Positions 18,401 to 28,444 of a stretch of DNA of 64,000 nucleotides are shown piece after piece (position 1 is the first letter of the stretch; each line of letters opens with the position of its first letter). Source of the stretch: Flavobacteriaceae bacterium (lineage in GTDB: Bacteria > Bacteroidota > Bacteroidia > Flavobacteriales > Flavobacteriaceae); the NCBI GenBank assembly GCA_018669795.1, contig JABHSQ010000015.1, forward strand, positions 1 through 64,000, in the 5' to 3' direction. The notes under the pieces were generated by a model. It had not been told where the DNA came from and did no database searches. It worked only from the letters and a program-made list of their open reading frames with translations. The position numbers and the translations under genes are program-made.

Positions 18401-19528
18401 ATTAAAACAACTCACAAAATATATCTTTCTTTAGGAAGTAATTTAGGCAATAAATTTAAAAACCTTCAATTGGCAGTAAATGCAATTTTTGAAGAAATAG
18501 GTGCTATTAAAAAAATTGCCCCCATTTTTGAAACACCTGCAATGGGTTTTGAAGGCGATGATTTTTTAAATTGTGTTATTCAGTTGGAGAGTAATCAATC
18601 AGCAGATTTTGTTCTAGATGCTATCCTTTCTATAGAAACTAAATTGGGTAGGGTTAGGGAAGAAAAATCCGGATTTTCATCTAGACCGATAGATATTGAT
18701 ATGTTGTTTTATGATGATGAAATTATAAATACAAAAAATCTAATTATTCCCCATCCAGAAATACAACACAGAAAATTTGTATTAGCACCTTTAGCAGTAA
18801 TTTCACAAGATTTTATTCATCCAAAGTTGAATAAAACTATTTCTGAACTTTTAGAAGAAACCAACGATAGTGATGAGGTGATTAAATATTCTAAATGGTT
18901 GCGAAACCCGATATTAGATTTTGATATTTCTAAATTTAGATATGTAGCTATCGAAGGAAATATAGGTGCAGGAAAGACAAGTCTAGCAGCTCAATTGGCT
19001 TCCGATTTTAATACTAAATTAATATTAGAACGTTTTAAAGAAAACCCTTTTTTACCTAAATTTTATAAAGATCCAGACCGGTTTGCGTTTCCATTAGAAA
19101 TGGCATTTTTAGCAGATCGATACCAACAACTTTTAGACGATTTAAAACAATGCAATTTAGTTAAAGAAAATGTTATTGGTGATTATGATGCCAATAAATC
19201 ATTGATTTTTGCAAAAATCACACTTCAAAAAGAAGAATTTACATTATATAAAAAGTTGTTTCAAATCATGCATAAAGAATTACCTAAGCCTGATGCTTAT
19301 GTATATTTATATCAGAATACAGAACGTTTATTAGAAAATATTAAAAATAGAGGTCGAGATTTTGAACAGGAAATAGAAGCTTCCTATCTTCAAAAAATTA
19401 ATGAAGGATATATGGATTTTATAAGAAACCAGCATAGTTATACTATTAAAATTATTGATATTTCTGAAATGGATTTTGTTGATAACAGATTGGATTATCT
19501 TCAAGTATTAAAGGAAATTATAAACTAA
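18401..19528 (+). CDS. folK: Fused HPPK (FolK) and deoxynucleoside kinase
   Basis: 375 residues from the ATT at 18401 (384 from the TTG at 18374). Residues 1-155 are 6-hydroxymethyl-7,8-dihydropterin pyrophosphokinase of folate synthesis: KIYLSLGSNLGNKF, ETPAMGFEGDDFLNCV, and the Mg/ATP motif SRPIDIDMLFYDD. After a short linker, residues 180-375 are a deoxynucleoside kinase: P-loop GNIGAGKTS (about 186-194), then FLADRYQQL and the Arg-rich lid KNRGRDFEQEIEASYLQ. Fusions of FolK and a dNK occur in Bacteroidota. The homology to FolK starts within a few residues of the ATT, and MKTTHKIYLSLGSN would be a normal N-terminus. Both domains keep their catalytic motifs. Confidence 0.88.
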   Translation: MKTTHKIYLSLGSNLGNKFKNLQLAVNAIFEEIGAIKKIAPIFETPAMGFEGDDFLNCVIQLESNQSADFVLDAILSIETKLGRVREEKSGFSSRPIDIDMLFYDDEIINTKNLIIPHPEIQHRKFVLAPLAVISQDFIHPKLNKTISELLEETNDSDEVIKYSKWLRNPILDFDISKFRYVAIEGNIGAGKTSLAAQLASDFNTKLILERFKENPFLPKFYKDPDRFAFPLEMAFLADRYQQLLDDLKQCNLVKENVIGDYDANKSLIFAKITLQKEEFTLYKKLFQIMHKELPKPDAYVYLYQNTERLLENIKNRGRDFEQEIEASYLQKINEGYMDFIRNQHSYTIKIIDISEMDFVDNRLDYLQVLKEIIN

Positions 19529-19545
19529 GATATTATTAGACGATC

Positions 19546-19656
19546 CAATTAGAAGATTTCAATTATGATAATTTAATTTTTGGTCCGTTGGGAACAGTTA
19601 TAAAATTTGGAATAATTAATGGGATAAGCCATTTTTTAGATACTTCAAAACCTTAG
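19546..19656 (+). other. Short coding-like remnant in the folK-ilv gap
   Basis: A 36-codon open frame without a start codon reads QLEDFNYDNLIFGPLGTVIK and continues GIINGISHFLDTSKP before a TAG at 19654. Composition resembles protein, but there is no start and no family I recognise; it may be the tail of a lost gene or chance. The rest of 19529-19717 shows nothing else. Confidence 0.2.
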
Positions 19657-19717
19657 ACAGATTAATTTTTTTTAAATTAAAAAATTAATTTCATCAATTA
19701 ATTTGCTAATTCAGATT

Positions 19718-19725
19718 TAATTTTG
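19718..19725 (+). promoter_or_regulatory. -7 promoter box of the ilv leader and operon
   Basis: Exact TAATTTTG match to TAnnTTTG. Transcription would start near 19731, about 37 bases before the leader peptide ATG. A clear TTG at -33 spacing is not seen. Confidence 0.5.
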
Positions 19726-19767
19726 ATTATTTGTATCCTTAATTATAAACAGTTTATAAAATTGTAG

Positions 19768-19830
19768 ATGAAGAAACAACTTATAAATATCATTTCTATT
19801 ATTGTTATTGTGATTATTTCACAATTATGA
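19768..19830 (+). CDS. ilv operon leader peptide (attenuation control)
   Basis: A 20-codon ORF, ATG at 19768 and TGA at 19828-19830. It begins MKKQL, has the core IISIIVIVII and ends SQL. Eight Ile, two Val and two Leu codons make 12 of 20, exactly the amino acids made by the operon that follows. The A-rich sequence before the ATG is usual for Bacteroidota translation starts. The stop codon lies one base before the 5' arm of the antiterminator described in the next entry, so the ribosome position on this ORF would decide which hairpin forms. Seen directly: ORF, composition and pairing. Inferred: that it is translated and controls ilvDBNCA. Confidence 0.8.
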   Translation: MKKQLINIISIIVIVIISQL

Positions 19831-19831
19831 G

Positions 19832-19890
19832 GGAATGCTATTAAAATTAATAAATTTTTAAAAAGCCTTCCACATCGGAAGGCTTTTTTT
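19832..19890 (+). terminator. Attenuator of the ilv operon: antiterminator and intrinsic terminator
   Basis: Terminator: GCCTTCC (19865-19871), loop ACATC, GGAAGGC (19877-19883), then seven T residues (19884-19890); A residues 5' of the stem extend the pairing with the T run. Antiterminator: GGAATGCT (19832-19839) pairs with AGCCTTCC (19864-19871) with one mismatch, using the same bases as the terminator's 5' arm, so the two folds exclude each other. A ribosome at the leader stop codon would cover 19832-19839 and allow termination; a ribosome stalled on the Ile/Val run (19792-19818) would leave it free and allow read-through. Confidence 0.8.
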
Positions 19891-20059
19891 ATAAATAAAC
19901 TTTTTTGGCTATCAGAGAATAAATTAATTAACATACTGACATACATTTGAGTACAGATAATAATGGGATATGAATTTAAATATAATTACCATGAATAAAA
20001 TAAAATCAAATAACAAAAAATTAATTTTGAACACTCAAAAAATACCACAATATTTCAAA

Positions 20060-21739
20060 ATGAAAGAATTAAATAAATATAGCAAAACAGTTACACAAGA
20101 TCCAACGCAACCAGCAGCTCAAGCGATGTTGCATGCCATTGGATTAACCAAAGAAGATTTTTACAAGCCTATTGTTGGAATTGCAAGCACAGGTTACGAA
20201 GGAAACCCTTGTAATATGCACCTAAATGATCTAGCAAAACTGGTCAAAGAAGGCACTAAAAATGAGGATGTAATAGGATTAATTTTCAACACTATTGGAG
20301 TAAGTGATGGCATTTCTATGGGAACACCAGGAATGCGGTACTCATTACCATCACGTGATATTATTGCAGATTCTATAGAAACTGTAGTACAAGCTATGAG
20401 TTATGATGGTTTGATAACAGTTGTAGGTTGTGATAAAAATATGCCAGGAGCATTAATGGCCATGATTCGCTTAAATAGACCAAGTATGTTGGTTTATGGT
20501 GGTACTATCGATTCAGGTTGTCATAATGGAAAAAAGCTAGATGTTGTTTCCGCTTTTGAAGCTTGGGGTAGTAAAGTTGCTGGTACAATGACTGAAGGAG
20601 AGTATCAAAGCATTGTAGAAAAAGCTTGTCCAGGTGCTGGTGCATGTGGAGGAATGTACACTGCTAATACAATGGCATCAGCTATTGAAGCATTAGGAAT
20701 GACATTGCCTTTTAATTCTTCTAATCCAGCATTAAGTGATGCGAAAAAAGAAGAATCTGTAAAAGCAGGAGAGGCATTAAGATTATTGCTAGAAGAAGAC
20801 ATTAAACCTTTAGATATCATCACAAGAAAATCTTTAGAAAACGCCATAAGATTGGTTACTATTTTAGGAGGTTCTACAAATGCTGTCCTTCATTTTTTAG
20901 CCATAGCAAGAGCAGCCAAAATAGATTTTACTTTAGCAGATTTTCAAAAGATAAGTGATAATACACCGTTTTTGGCCGATTTAAAACCAAGTGGAAAATA
21001 TTTAATGGAGGATATTCATGCTATTGGAGGAATTCCTGCAGTATTGAAATACCTTCTAAAAAAAGGATTGTTACATGGCGATTGTTTGACAGTGACAGGG
21101 AAAACAATGGCAGAAAATTTATTAGATGTTCCAGATTTAAAAGAAGGCCAAGAAGTTATTAAATCCCTTGAAAATCCGATTAAAATTTCTGGACATTTAA
21201 GAATGTTATATGGTAATCTTGCTACAGAAGGTAGTGTTGCTAAAATTACAGGAAAAGAAGGTTTGAAGTTTTCAGGAAAAGCAAAAGTTTTTGAAGGAGA
21301 ATATGCAGCAAATGATGGAATAAGTAATGGTGAAGTAGCAAAAGGAGATGTAATTGTAATTCGCTATGAAGGTCCTAAAGGTGGCCCAGGAATGCCAGAG
21401 ATGTTAAAACCAACTGCAGCAATAATGGGAGCTGGTTTAGGAAAAGATGTAGCATTGATAACAGATGGACGATTTTCTGGAGGTACTCATGGTTTTGTTG
21501 TTGGTCATATTACTCCTGAAGCTCAAGATGGTGGCGCAATTGCCTTAGTAAAAGATGGTGATATTATTACCATTGATGCAGAAAGTAATTCAATTCAAAT
21601 GGAAGTTTCAGAAGAAGAACTTCAGGACAGAAAAAAACAATGGAAAGCACCTGAATTAAAATTTGACAGAGGTGTATTGTATAAATATGCAAAAACAGTA
21701 TCGTCTGCATCAAAAGGATGTGTAACTGATGAATTTTAA
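20060..21739 (+). CDS. ilvD: Dihydroxy-acid dehydratase
   Basis: Dehydrates the dihydroxy acids to the 2-oxo acids in the third common step of Ile and Val synthesis. 559 residues from the ATG at 20060, which gives the usual N-terminus [20 protein letters not shown]; ATGs at 19970 and 19991 would add 30 or 23 Lys/Asn-rich residues with no homology. Iron-sulfur ligands lie in [19 protein letters not shown] and [16 protein letters not shown], and the C-terminus has [19 protein letters not shown]. First gene of an operon behind a leader peptide and attenuator; 8 bases separate it from ilvB. Confidence 0.96.
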   Translation: MKELNKYSKTVTQDPTQPAAQAMLHAIGLTKEDFYKPIVGIASTGYEGNPCNMHLNDLAKLVKEGTKNEDVIGLIFNTIGVSDGISMGTPGMRYSLPSRDIIADSIETVVQAMSYDGLITVVGCDKNMPGALMAMIRLNRPSMLVYGGTIDSGCHNGKKLDVVSAFEAWGSKVAGTMTEGEYQSIVEKACPGAGACGGMYTANTMASAIEALGMTLPFNSSNPALSDAKKEESVKAGEALRLLLEEDIKPLDIITRKSLENAIRLVTILGGSTNAVLHFLAIARAAKIDFTLADFQKISDNTPFLADLKPSGKYLMEDIHAIGGIPAVLKYLLKKGLLHGDCLTVTGKTMAENLLDVPDLKEGQEVIKSLENPIKISGHLRMLYGNLATEGSVAKITGKEGLKFSGKAKVFEGEYAANDGISNGEVAKGDVIVIRYEGPKGGPGMPEMLKPTAAIMGAGLGKDVALITDGRFSGGTHGFVVGHITPEAQDGGAIALVKDGDIITIDAESNSIQMEVSEEELQDRKKQWKAPELKFDRGVLYKYAKTVSSASKGCVTDEF

Positions 21740-21747
21740 AATAAAAT

Positions 21748-23481
21748 ATGGAAACACAAATAGTAAAACAAAATCAATATTTAGAGCAGCCTAAAGAACG
21801 CATATCAGGAAGCGAGGCAGTAGTGAGATGTTTATTAGCTGAAGGTGTTGATGTATTATATGGTTATCCTGGAGGTGCTATTATGCCCGTTTACGATGAG
21901 CTATACAAATATCAAGATAAAATTCATCACGTATTAACACGACACGAACAGGGAGCTACCCATGCAGCTCAAGGATATGCTCGTATTTCAGGAAAAGTAG
22001 GTGTTGCTATTGCAACATCTGGACCTGGTGCTACCAATCTAATTACCGGAATTGCTGATGCCCAGATAGATTCTACACCTATGGTCTGTATTACAGGACA
22101 AGTAGCTTCTCATCTTTTAGGAACAGATGCATTTCAGGAAACAGATATTATTAGTATTTCTACTCCAGTAACTAAATGGAATTGTCAGGTAACCAAAGCT
22201 TCAGAAATCCCTAAAGTCATGGCAAAAGCATTCTATATTGCTCAAAGTGGACGTCCTGGACCTGTTTTGGTAGATATTACTAAAGATGCTCAATTTGAAG
22301 AATTTGATTTTCAGTATAAAAAGTGTAAAAATATTAGAAGCTATAGTCCTATACCTATTACAGAAAAATCGTCGGTTGAAGCTGCTGCGAATTTAATTAA
22401 TGCCGCTAAAAAACCTATGATAATATGGGGTCAAGGGATTATTTTAGGGGGGGCAGAAGAAGAGTTTAAAGCAGTAATCGAAAAAGCAGGAATTCCTTCA
22501 GCTTGGACAATTATGGGCGCATCTGCATTACCAACAGCTCATTGTTTAAATATAGGGATGGTTGGTATGCATGGTAATTACGCCCCTAATGTATTAACTA
22601 ACCAATGCGATGTGTTAATCGCTATTGGGATGCGTTTTGATGACCGGGTGACTGGGGATTTAAATCGTTATGCTAAACAAGCTAAAATAATTCACTTCGA
22701 AATTGATCCAGCAGAAGTTGACAAGAATGTAAAAACAGATGTAGCTGTTTTAGGAGATGCAAAAGAAAGTTTAAAAGAACTCTTGCCTTTATTAAAAACA
22801 AATAAGCATACTAAATGGCATCAAAAATTCAAAGATTTGTATGCTATTGAGTTTGAAGAAGTAATACAGGAAGACCTTAATCCAACCAAGGAGGGTTTAT
22901 CTATGGGTGAAGTTCTAAAAGAAATAAATAAACAAACTAAAGGGGAGGCTGCAATAGTTTCTGATGTGGGTCAACACCAAATGATTGCTTGTCGTTATGC
23001 AGAATTTAAAAATACAAGAAGTAATATCACTTCCGGAGGATTAGGTACCATGGGTTTTGCGCTTCCGGCTGCTATTGGAGCAAAAATGGCAGCACCAGAT
23101 CGAGAAGTGGTTGCAATTATTGGAGATGGAGGTTATCAAATGACTATACAAGAATTAGGTACCATTTTCCAGTCTAAAGTTCCTGTAAAAATTGTGGTGT
23201 TAAACAATGAATTTCTAGGGATGGTACGTCAGTGGCAACAATTATTTTTTGACAAGCGTTACGCCTCTACAGAGATGACTAATCCTGACTTTATAACCAT
23301 AGCAAAGGGGTATCATATTGAAGCAACTCGAGTAACTAAACGTGAAGAATTGACTGATGCTGTCTCGAATATGATAGATTCTAAAGAGGCATATTTCTTA
23401 GAAGTGTGTGTAGAAAAAGAAAATAATGTATTTCCTATGGTTCCATCTGGAGCGTCAATTTCGGAGGTTAAATTAAGATAA
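21748..23481 (+). CDS. ilvB: Acetolactate synthase large subunit
   Basis: Catalytic ThDP-dependent subunit that makes acetolactate and acetohydroxybutyrate. 577 residues. The N-terminal domain has GYPGGAIMPVYDEL and the catalytic Glu in LTRHEQGATHAAQGYAR (about residue 73). The C-terminal ThDP motif runs from GDGGYQMTIQEL to VLNNEFLGMVRQWQ. FAD-region residues are conserved in the middle domain (IGMRFDDRVTG). Gene spacing of 8 and 6 bases to ilvD and ilvN indicates one transcript. Confidence 0.97.
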   Translation: METQIVKQNQYLEQPKERISGSEAVVRCLLAEGVDVLYGYPGGAIMPVYDELYKYQDKIHHVLTRHEQGATHAAQGYARISGKVGVAIATSGPGATNLITGIADAQIDSTPMVCITGQVASHLLGTDAFQETDIISISTPVTKWNCQVTKASEIPKVMAKAFYIAQSGRPGPVLVDITKDAQFEEFDFQYKKCKNIRSYSPIPITEKSSVEAAANLINAAKKPMIIWGQGIILGGAEEEFKAVIEKAGIPSAWTIMGASALPTAHCLNIGMVGMHGNYAPNVLTNQCDVLIAIGMRFDDRVTGDLNRYAKQAKIIHFEIDPAEVDKNVKTDVAVLGDAKESLKELLPLLKTNKHTKWHQKFKDLYAIEFEEVIQEDLNPTKEGLSMGEVLKEINKQTKGEAAIVSDVGQHQMIACRYAEFKNTRSNITSGGLGTMGFALPAAIGAKMAAPDREVVAIIGDGGYQMTIQELGTIFQSKVPVKIVVLNNEFLGMVRQWQQLFFDKRYASTEMTNPDFITIAKGYHIEATRVTKREELTDAVSNMIDSKEAYFLEVCVEKENNVFPMVPSGASISEVKLR

Positions 23482-23487
23482 AAACAG

Positions 23488-24003
23488 ATGAAAAAAGAAC
23501 TAATCACAGTTTCAATATACACTGAAAATTTTGTTGGATTATTAAATCGTGTAACTACAATTTTCACTAAAAGACATGTAAATATTGAAAGCATCACTGC
23601 TTCAAAATCCGAAATAGAAAATGTTCATCGATATACTATTGTCGTTAAAGAATCTGAAAATCTCATTGAAAAAATAATTAAACAACTAGAAAAACAAATT
23701 GATGTTGTTGGAGCATTTTACCACTTAGAAGGCCAAACGATATTTCAAGAAATTGCTCTATATAAAATAGATATTGAAAATGTATACGAATCTAAATTTA
23801 AAGAAATAATCAGTGTTAATCATGCACGAATATTAGAAATAGAAAAGAAGTTTGTTGTGGTTGAAAAAACAGGAACAAAAGAGGATACCGATGCATTATA
23901 TAATGAATTAAAACCCTTTGGATTAATGCAGTTTGTAAGGTCAGGTAGGGTAGCGATTACAAAAGAAAGAATGAATATTTCAGAAATTTTACACAACAAT
24001 TAA
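23488..24003 (+). CDS. ilvN: Acetolactate synthase small (regulatory) subunit
   Basis: 171 residues. The N-terminal ACT domain is clear: ISIYTEN-type strand ([20 protein letters not shown], residues 6-25) and [12 protein letters not shown]. It is followed by the second, more diverged domain with [16 protein letters not shown] and [18 protein letters not shown]. The subunit activates IlvB and gives valine feedback control. It lies between ilvB and ilvC with gaps of 6 and 10 bases. Confidence 0.94.
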   Translation: MKKELITVSIYTENFVGLLNRVTTIFTKRHVNIESITASKSEIENVHRYTIVVKESENLIEKIIKQLEKQIDVVGAFYHLEGQTIFQEIALYKIDIENVYESKFKEIISVNHARILEIEKKFVVVEKTGTKEDTDALYNELKPFGLMQFVRSGRVAITKERMNISEILHNN

Positions 24004-24013
24004 AAAATATAAA

Positions 24014-25513
24014 ATGAAAAATTACTTTAACACCCTTTCTTTAAGAAACCAACTGGAACAATTAGCAATGTGTCGATTAATGGATGCTTCAGAATTTGAA
24101 TATGGCGTTCAAAAATTGGAACAAAAAAAGATTGTAATTGTTGGTTGTGGAGCTCAAGGTTTAAATCAAGGATTAAATATGAGAGATTCGGGATTAGATA
24201 TTTCTTATGCATTACGCGACCAAGCAATAGAAGAACAAAGACAGTCATATCAAAACGCAAGATCTAATAACTTTATAGTGGGAACATACCTGGAACTAAT
24301 TCCTAATGCAGATTTAGTATTAAATTTAACTCCAGATAAACAACATTCAAGTGTTGTAAATGCCATCATGCCCTTAATGAAAAAGGGAGCAACCTTAAGC
24401 TATTCCCATGGGTTTAATATTGTTGAAGAAGGAAAACAAATTAGAGAAGATATTACCGTAATTATGGTGGCCCCAAAATGTCCAGGTACCGAAGTAAGGG
24501 AAGAATATAAACGAGGTTTTGGTGTGCCTACACTTATTGCGGTCCATCCGGAAAACGATCCTGAAGGCAAAGGGTGGGATCAAGCAAAAGCATATGCAGT
24601 AGCAACTGGAGGTCATAAAGCAGGGGTGTTAGCATCTTCGTTTATAGCTGAGGTTAAGTCTGACTTAATGGGCGAACAGACTATTTTATGCGGAGTCTTA
24701 CAGACTGCATCTATTTTGTGCTTTAATAAAATGATAGAAGAGGGAATTGATGGTAGCTATGCTGCGAAACTCATTCAGTATGGATGGGAAACCATTACAG
24801 AAGCTTTAAAACATGGTGGGATTACCAATATGATGGATCGATTATCAAACCCTGCTAAGATTAAGGCCAACCAATTGTCTGAAGAATTAAAAGAAATATT
24901 AACTCCGCTATATAATACGCATATGGATGATATTATGTCTGGAAATTTTTCCAAGACCATGATGGAAGATTGGGCTAATAAGGATGCTAACTTATTAAAA
25001 TGGAGAGCAGAAACGGGAGAAACTATATTTGAAAAAACGGAAGCAAGCTCCAGTGAAATTTCCGAACAAGAATATTTTGATCACGGTATTCTTATGGTTT
25101 CTTTTGTGAAATCTGGTGTGGAACTTGCTTACGAAACCATGGTGAAATCAGGAATCGTTGCAGAATCTGCTTATTATGAATCGTTGCACGAACTCCCGCT
25201 TATTGCAAATACGGTGGCTAGAAAAAAACTTTTTGAAATGAATAGAATTATTTCAGATACAGCAGAATATGGCTGCTATTTGTTTGACCATTCTTGCAAA
25301 ATTTTATTAGAAGATTTCATGAAAACGATAGATATATCGGTAATAGGGAAGCATTATTCATCTTCTACTAATGTTAGTAATATAGATTTAATTCAAGTAA
25401 ATGATTCCATTAGAAATCATCCTATCGAAAAAATTGGGAAATCATTACGCAGTGCAATGACTGCAATGAAAGTTATTAAAACAGACGTAGAACAAGTAAC
25501 AGTTTTATCCTAA
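24014..25513 (+). CDS. ilvC: Ketol-acid reductoisomerase, class II (long form)
   Basis: Carries out the alkyl migration and NADPH reduction of acetohydroxy acids. 499 residues, so the long class II form with a duplicated C-terminal knotted domain, as in E. coli, rather than the 330-residue class I form. The Rossmann motif [17 protein letters not shown] is at about residues 45-61. Metal/substrate segments include [20 protein letters not shown] and [12 protein letters not shown], with a second copy-like region [18 protein letters not shown] in the C-terminal half. Part of the ilv operon. Confidence 0.96.
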   Translation: MKNYFNTLSLRNQLEQLAMCRLMDASEFEYGVQKLEQKKIVIVGCGAQGLNQGLNMRDSGLDISYALRDQAIEEQRQSYQNARSNNFIVGTYLELIPNADLVLNLTPDKQHSSVVNAIMPLMKKGATLSYSHGFNIVEEGKQIREDITVIMVAPKCPGTEVREEYKRGFGVPTLIAVHPENDPEGKGWDQAKAYAVATGGHKAGVLASSFIAEVKSDLMGEQTILCGVLQTASILCFNKMIEEGIDGSYAAKLIQYGWETITEALKHGGITNMMDRLSNPAKIKANQLSEELKEILTPLYNTHMDDIMSGNFSKTMMEDWANKDANLLKWRAETGETIFEKTEASSSEISEQEYFDHGILMVSFVKSGVELAYETMVKSGIVAESAYYESLHELPLIANTVARKKLFEMNRIISDTAEYGCYLFDHSCKILLEDFMKTIDISVIGKHYSSSTNVSNIDLIQVNDSIRNHPIEKIGKSLRSAMTAMKVIKTDVEQVTVLS

Positions 25514-25520
25514 AACCTTC

Positions 25521-26783
25521 ATGAAAACTGAAGTTACATATAGACCAACAATAGAAGCCATAGAAAAAGCTGCTTTAAATTTAAAAGAAGTTGCTTTAAA
25601 GACACCTTTGGTGAAAAATGATCAATATTCTCAAAAGTACCAGAGTACTATTTTGTTTAAACGAGAAGATCTGCAACAAGTTAGATCCTATAAAATAAGA
25701 GGAGCTTATAATAAGATTTCATCATTAACAGAAAAACAACGTACCAAAGGTATTATTTGTGCAAGTGCAGGGAATCATGCTCAAGGAGTAGCATTATCTT
25801 GTAAGTTACTTAAAATTTATGGGGTAATTTATATGCCTTCTCCGACACCTAAACAAAAGATAAATCAAGTTAAAATGTTTGGTGAGCAATACATAGAAGT
25901 TGTTTTAATTGGAGATTCATTTGATGATGCAAAATATGCAGCAACCATAGAAAGTGAAAGACTGCAAAAGACTTTCATACATCCATTTGATGATGAAAAG
26001 ATAATAGAAGGTCAGGCTACTGTTGGTTTAGAAATTCTAGAACAATTTAAAGAACCCATAGATTATATTTTTGTTCCTGTTGGAGGAGGAGGCTTGTCTT
26101 CTGGGCTCTCTTCTTATTTTAAGCAGTTGTCACCTAATACAAAAGTTATTGGAGTAGAGCCAGAAGGAGCTCCTTCTATGTCTGCTTCAATTCAAGCAGG
26201 TAAAAATATTGTATTAGATACGATTGATAATTTTGTTGATGGTGCTGCGGTTAAACGTGTTGGAAATCTTAATTTTTTATTATGTAAAGAAAATTTACAT
26301 AATATGATCACCATTCCTGAAGGAAAAATATGTCAGATTATTTTAGATTTATACAATAAGGAAGCTACTGTTGTTGAACCTGCAGGAGCCCTTAGTGTAG
26401 GGGCTTTAGACTTTTATAAAGAAGAGATTGTCGGTAAAAATGTGGTGTGTATAATTAGTGGTAGTAATAATGATATTACTAGAACCGCTGAAATTAAAGA
26501 ACGAGCATTGCTTTTTGAAAATATCAAACATTATTTTATTATTAGGTTTCCTCAAAGAGCAGGAGCATTAAGAGAATTTGTTGCTGATATTTTAGGACCA
26601 GATGATGATATCACTCATTTTGAATACACAAAGAAAACAAATAGGTATAAAGGAGCAGCTGTAGTTGGTTTAGAATTAAAAAAAGCAGAAGATTTAGAAC
26701 CTCTTATTGCAAGAATGAAACGTCATAATTTTTATGGTGATTATTTAAATGATAAACCTGATTTATTTCAATTTTTGGTATAG
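25521..26783 (+). CDS. ilvA: Threonine dehydratase (ammonia-lyase), biosynthetic
   Basis: PLP enzyme converting threonine to 2-oxobutanoate, the committed step to isoleucine. 420 residues. The PLP lysine lies in [11 protein letters not shown] (about residue 59), the phosphate loop is [12 protein letters not shown], and the C-terminal regulatory ACT-like domain (about 330-420) contains [20 protein letters not shown]. One such domain rather than two is the shorter form. It follows ilvC after 7 bases. Because it sits in the attenuated operon, its supply of oxobutanoate is tied to Ile/Val demand. Confidence 0.94.
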   Translation: MKTEVTYRPTIEAIEKAALNLKEVALKTPLVKNDQYSQKYQSTILFKREDLQQVRSYKIRGAYNKISSLTEKQRTKGIICASAGNHAQGVALSCKLLKIYGVIYMPSPTPKQKINQVKMFGEQYIEVVLIGDSFDDAKYAATIESERLQKTFIHPFDDEKIIEGQATVGLEILEQFKEPIDYIFVPVGGGGLSSGLSSYFKQLSPNTKVIGVEPEGAPSMSASIQAGKNIVLDTIDNFVDGAAVKRVGNLNFLLCKENLHNMITIPEGKICQIILDLYNKEATVVEPAGALSVGALDFYKEEIVGKNVVCIISGSNNDITRTAEIKERALLFENIKHYFIIRFPQRAGALREFVADILGPDDDITHFEYTKKTNRYKGAAVVGLELKKAEDLEPLIARMKRHNFYGDYLNDKPDLFQFLV

Positions 26784-26790
26784 AGAAGTG

Positions 26791-26798
26791 TAAATTTG
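26791..26798 (+). promoter_or_regulatory. -7 promoter box for the gapN-like gene
   Basis: Exact TAAATTTG match to TAnnTTTG in the 35-base gap after ilvA, 20 bases before the next ATG. It suggests that the aldehyde dehydrogenase gene can be expressed apart from the ilv operon. Confidence 0.5.
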
Positions 26799-26818
26799 CT
26801 ACTTTAAATTTAGTAAGA

Positions 26819-28417
26819 ATGTCTTTAATAAAAACAACAATGAACATACCAGATCAATACAATATTAAGAAAACAATTGAACAGAAAACATATTTAGTTG
26901 ATGGTCAATTAAAGTCATGGTCTGGAGAAACAGCTAACATATATTCAACAATTTCATCTACAGAGTCATATCAGCCAACATTATTAGGGAGTATTCCACA
27001 GTTAGGTAAAGAACAAGCTAACGACGCATTAGACGCTGCTTGTAACGCCTTTAATAAAGGAAAAGGCTTGTGGCCTACAATGAAAGTTGTAGACAGAATT
27101 GCTTGCATGAATAAGTTTGTAGTACAGATGAAAACCAAGCGTGAAGAGATTGTAAAGCTACTCATGTGGGAAATTGGAAAAACCTTACCAGATTCAGAAA
27201 AAGAATTTGACAGAACAATTGATTATATCTACGATACCATAGAAGATTACAAACAAATGGATAGAGACAGTGCCAAGTTTGAAAAAAACAGCGGTGTAAA
27301 TGCTCATATTAGAAGAGGTCCATTAGGTGTAGTCTTATGCTTAGGCCCTTATAATTATCCGTTAAATGAAACCTTTTGCCTGTTAATTCCTGCATTAATA
27401 ATGGGAAATACAGCAATTTTTAAGCCTGCTAAATTTGGAGTTTTATTAATATCTCCACTATTAGAAGCTTTTCAAAATAGTTTTCCTAAAGGTGTTGTAA
27501 ATATTATTTATGGTAGAGGAAGAGCCTTAGCTACGCCAATTATGAAGTCTGGAAAAATAGATGTCTTGGCTTTAATTGGTCATAGTACATCTGCAAAAGC
27601 ATTACAAACGCAACACCCAAAAGTAAATAGATTGCGTTTGGTATTAGGTTTAGAAGCAAAAAACCCTGCGATTGTTTTATCTGACGCCAATTTAGATGTA
27701 ACTATAGATGAATGTATTACAGGTTCATTGGCATTTAATGGACAACGTTGTACCGCTCTAAAAGTATTGTACGTTCATGAAGATATTGTAGAAGAATTTA
27801 ACAAACGTTTTTCGGCCAAAGTAGACGAACTAAAATTTGGAAACCCTTGGGAGTCAGGAGTGAAGTTAACACCTCTACCTGAACCAGATAAGCCAGCGTA
27901 TATTCAAAATTTAATAGATGACGCAAAAAAGTATGGAGCACATATTTTAAATGCTAAAGGAGGAGAAACTACAGATAATTATATTTTTCCTGCGGTTTTA
28001 TATCCAGTAAATAAGGAGATGAAAGTTTTTCATGAAGAGCAATTTGGTCCTGTAGTGCCTATTATTTCTTTTAAAGATATAGAGGAGCCCCTAGATGATA
28101 TCGCAGATTCTAATTACGGTCAACAGGTTAGTTTGTTTGGGAAAGACGTAGCTACTCTGGCTCCATTAATAGATAGTTTAGTGAACCTAGTTTGTAGAGT
28201 GAATTTAAACAGTTCTTGTCAACGTGGTCCAGATGTGTATCCGTTTACTGGTAGAAAAGATTCTGCGGTAAGCACATTAAGTGTTCATGATGCATTGCGT
28301 TCTTTTTCTATTAGAACCTTTGTAGCGTCAAAAGATAATCCTTCAAATAATGCCATACTAAAAGAATTGTTAGAAAAGAAAACTTCTAATTTTATTAGTA
28401 CAGATTATATATTGTAG
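26819..28417 (+). CDS. gapN: NADP-dependent non-phosphorylating glyceraldehyde-3-phosphate dehydrogenase-like aldehyde dehydrogenase
   Basis: 532 residues of the aldehyde dehydrogenase superfamily; an ATG at 26840 ([11 protein letters not shown]) is an alternative start. The catalytic Cys is in [10 protein letters not shown], a sequence shared with GapN rather than with the broad-specificity ALDHs, and the activating Glu is in LGLEAKNP. The N-site [10 protein letters not shown] carries the oxyanion Asn. GapN oxidises glyceraldehyde 3-phosphate directly to 3-phosphoglycerate and yields NADPH, which IlvC and leucine synthesis would use; this link is inferred only from position. Substrate assignment rests on motif similarity; another aldehyde is possible. 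Confidence 0.78.
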   Translation: MSLIKTTMNIPDQYNIKKTIEQKTYLVDGQLKSWSGETANIYSTISSTESYQPTLLGSIPQLGKEQANDALDAACNAFNKGKGLWPTMKVVDRIACMNKFVVQMKTKREEIVKLLMWEIGKTLPDSEKEFDRTIDYIYDTIEDYKQMDRDSAKFEKNSGVNAHIRRGPLGVVLCLGPYNYPLNETFCLLIPALIMGNTAIFKPAKFGVLLISPLLEAFQNSFPKGVVNIIYGRGRALATPIMKSGKIDVLALIGHSTSAKALQTQHPKVNRLRLVLGLEAKNPAIVLSDANLDVTIDECITGSLAFNGQRCTALKVLYVHEDIVEEFNKRFSAKVDELKFGNPWESGVKLTPLPEPDKPAYIQNLIDDAKKYGAHILNAKGGETTDNYIFPAVLYPVNKEMKVFHEEQFGPVVPIISFKDIEEPLDDIADSNYGQQVSLFGKDVATLAPLIDSLVNLVCRVNLNSSCQRGPDVYPFTGRKDSAVSTLSVHDALRSFSIRTFVASKDNPSNNAILKELLEKKTSNFISTDYIL

Positions 28418-28444
28418 AATTGTTGCAAACTGCTATCTGAAAAT

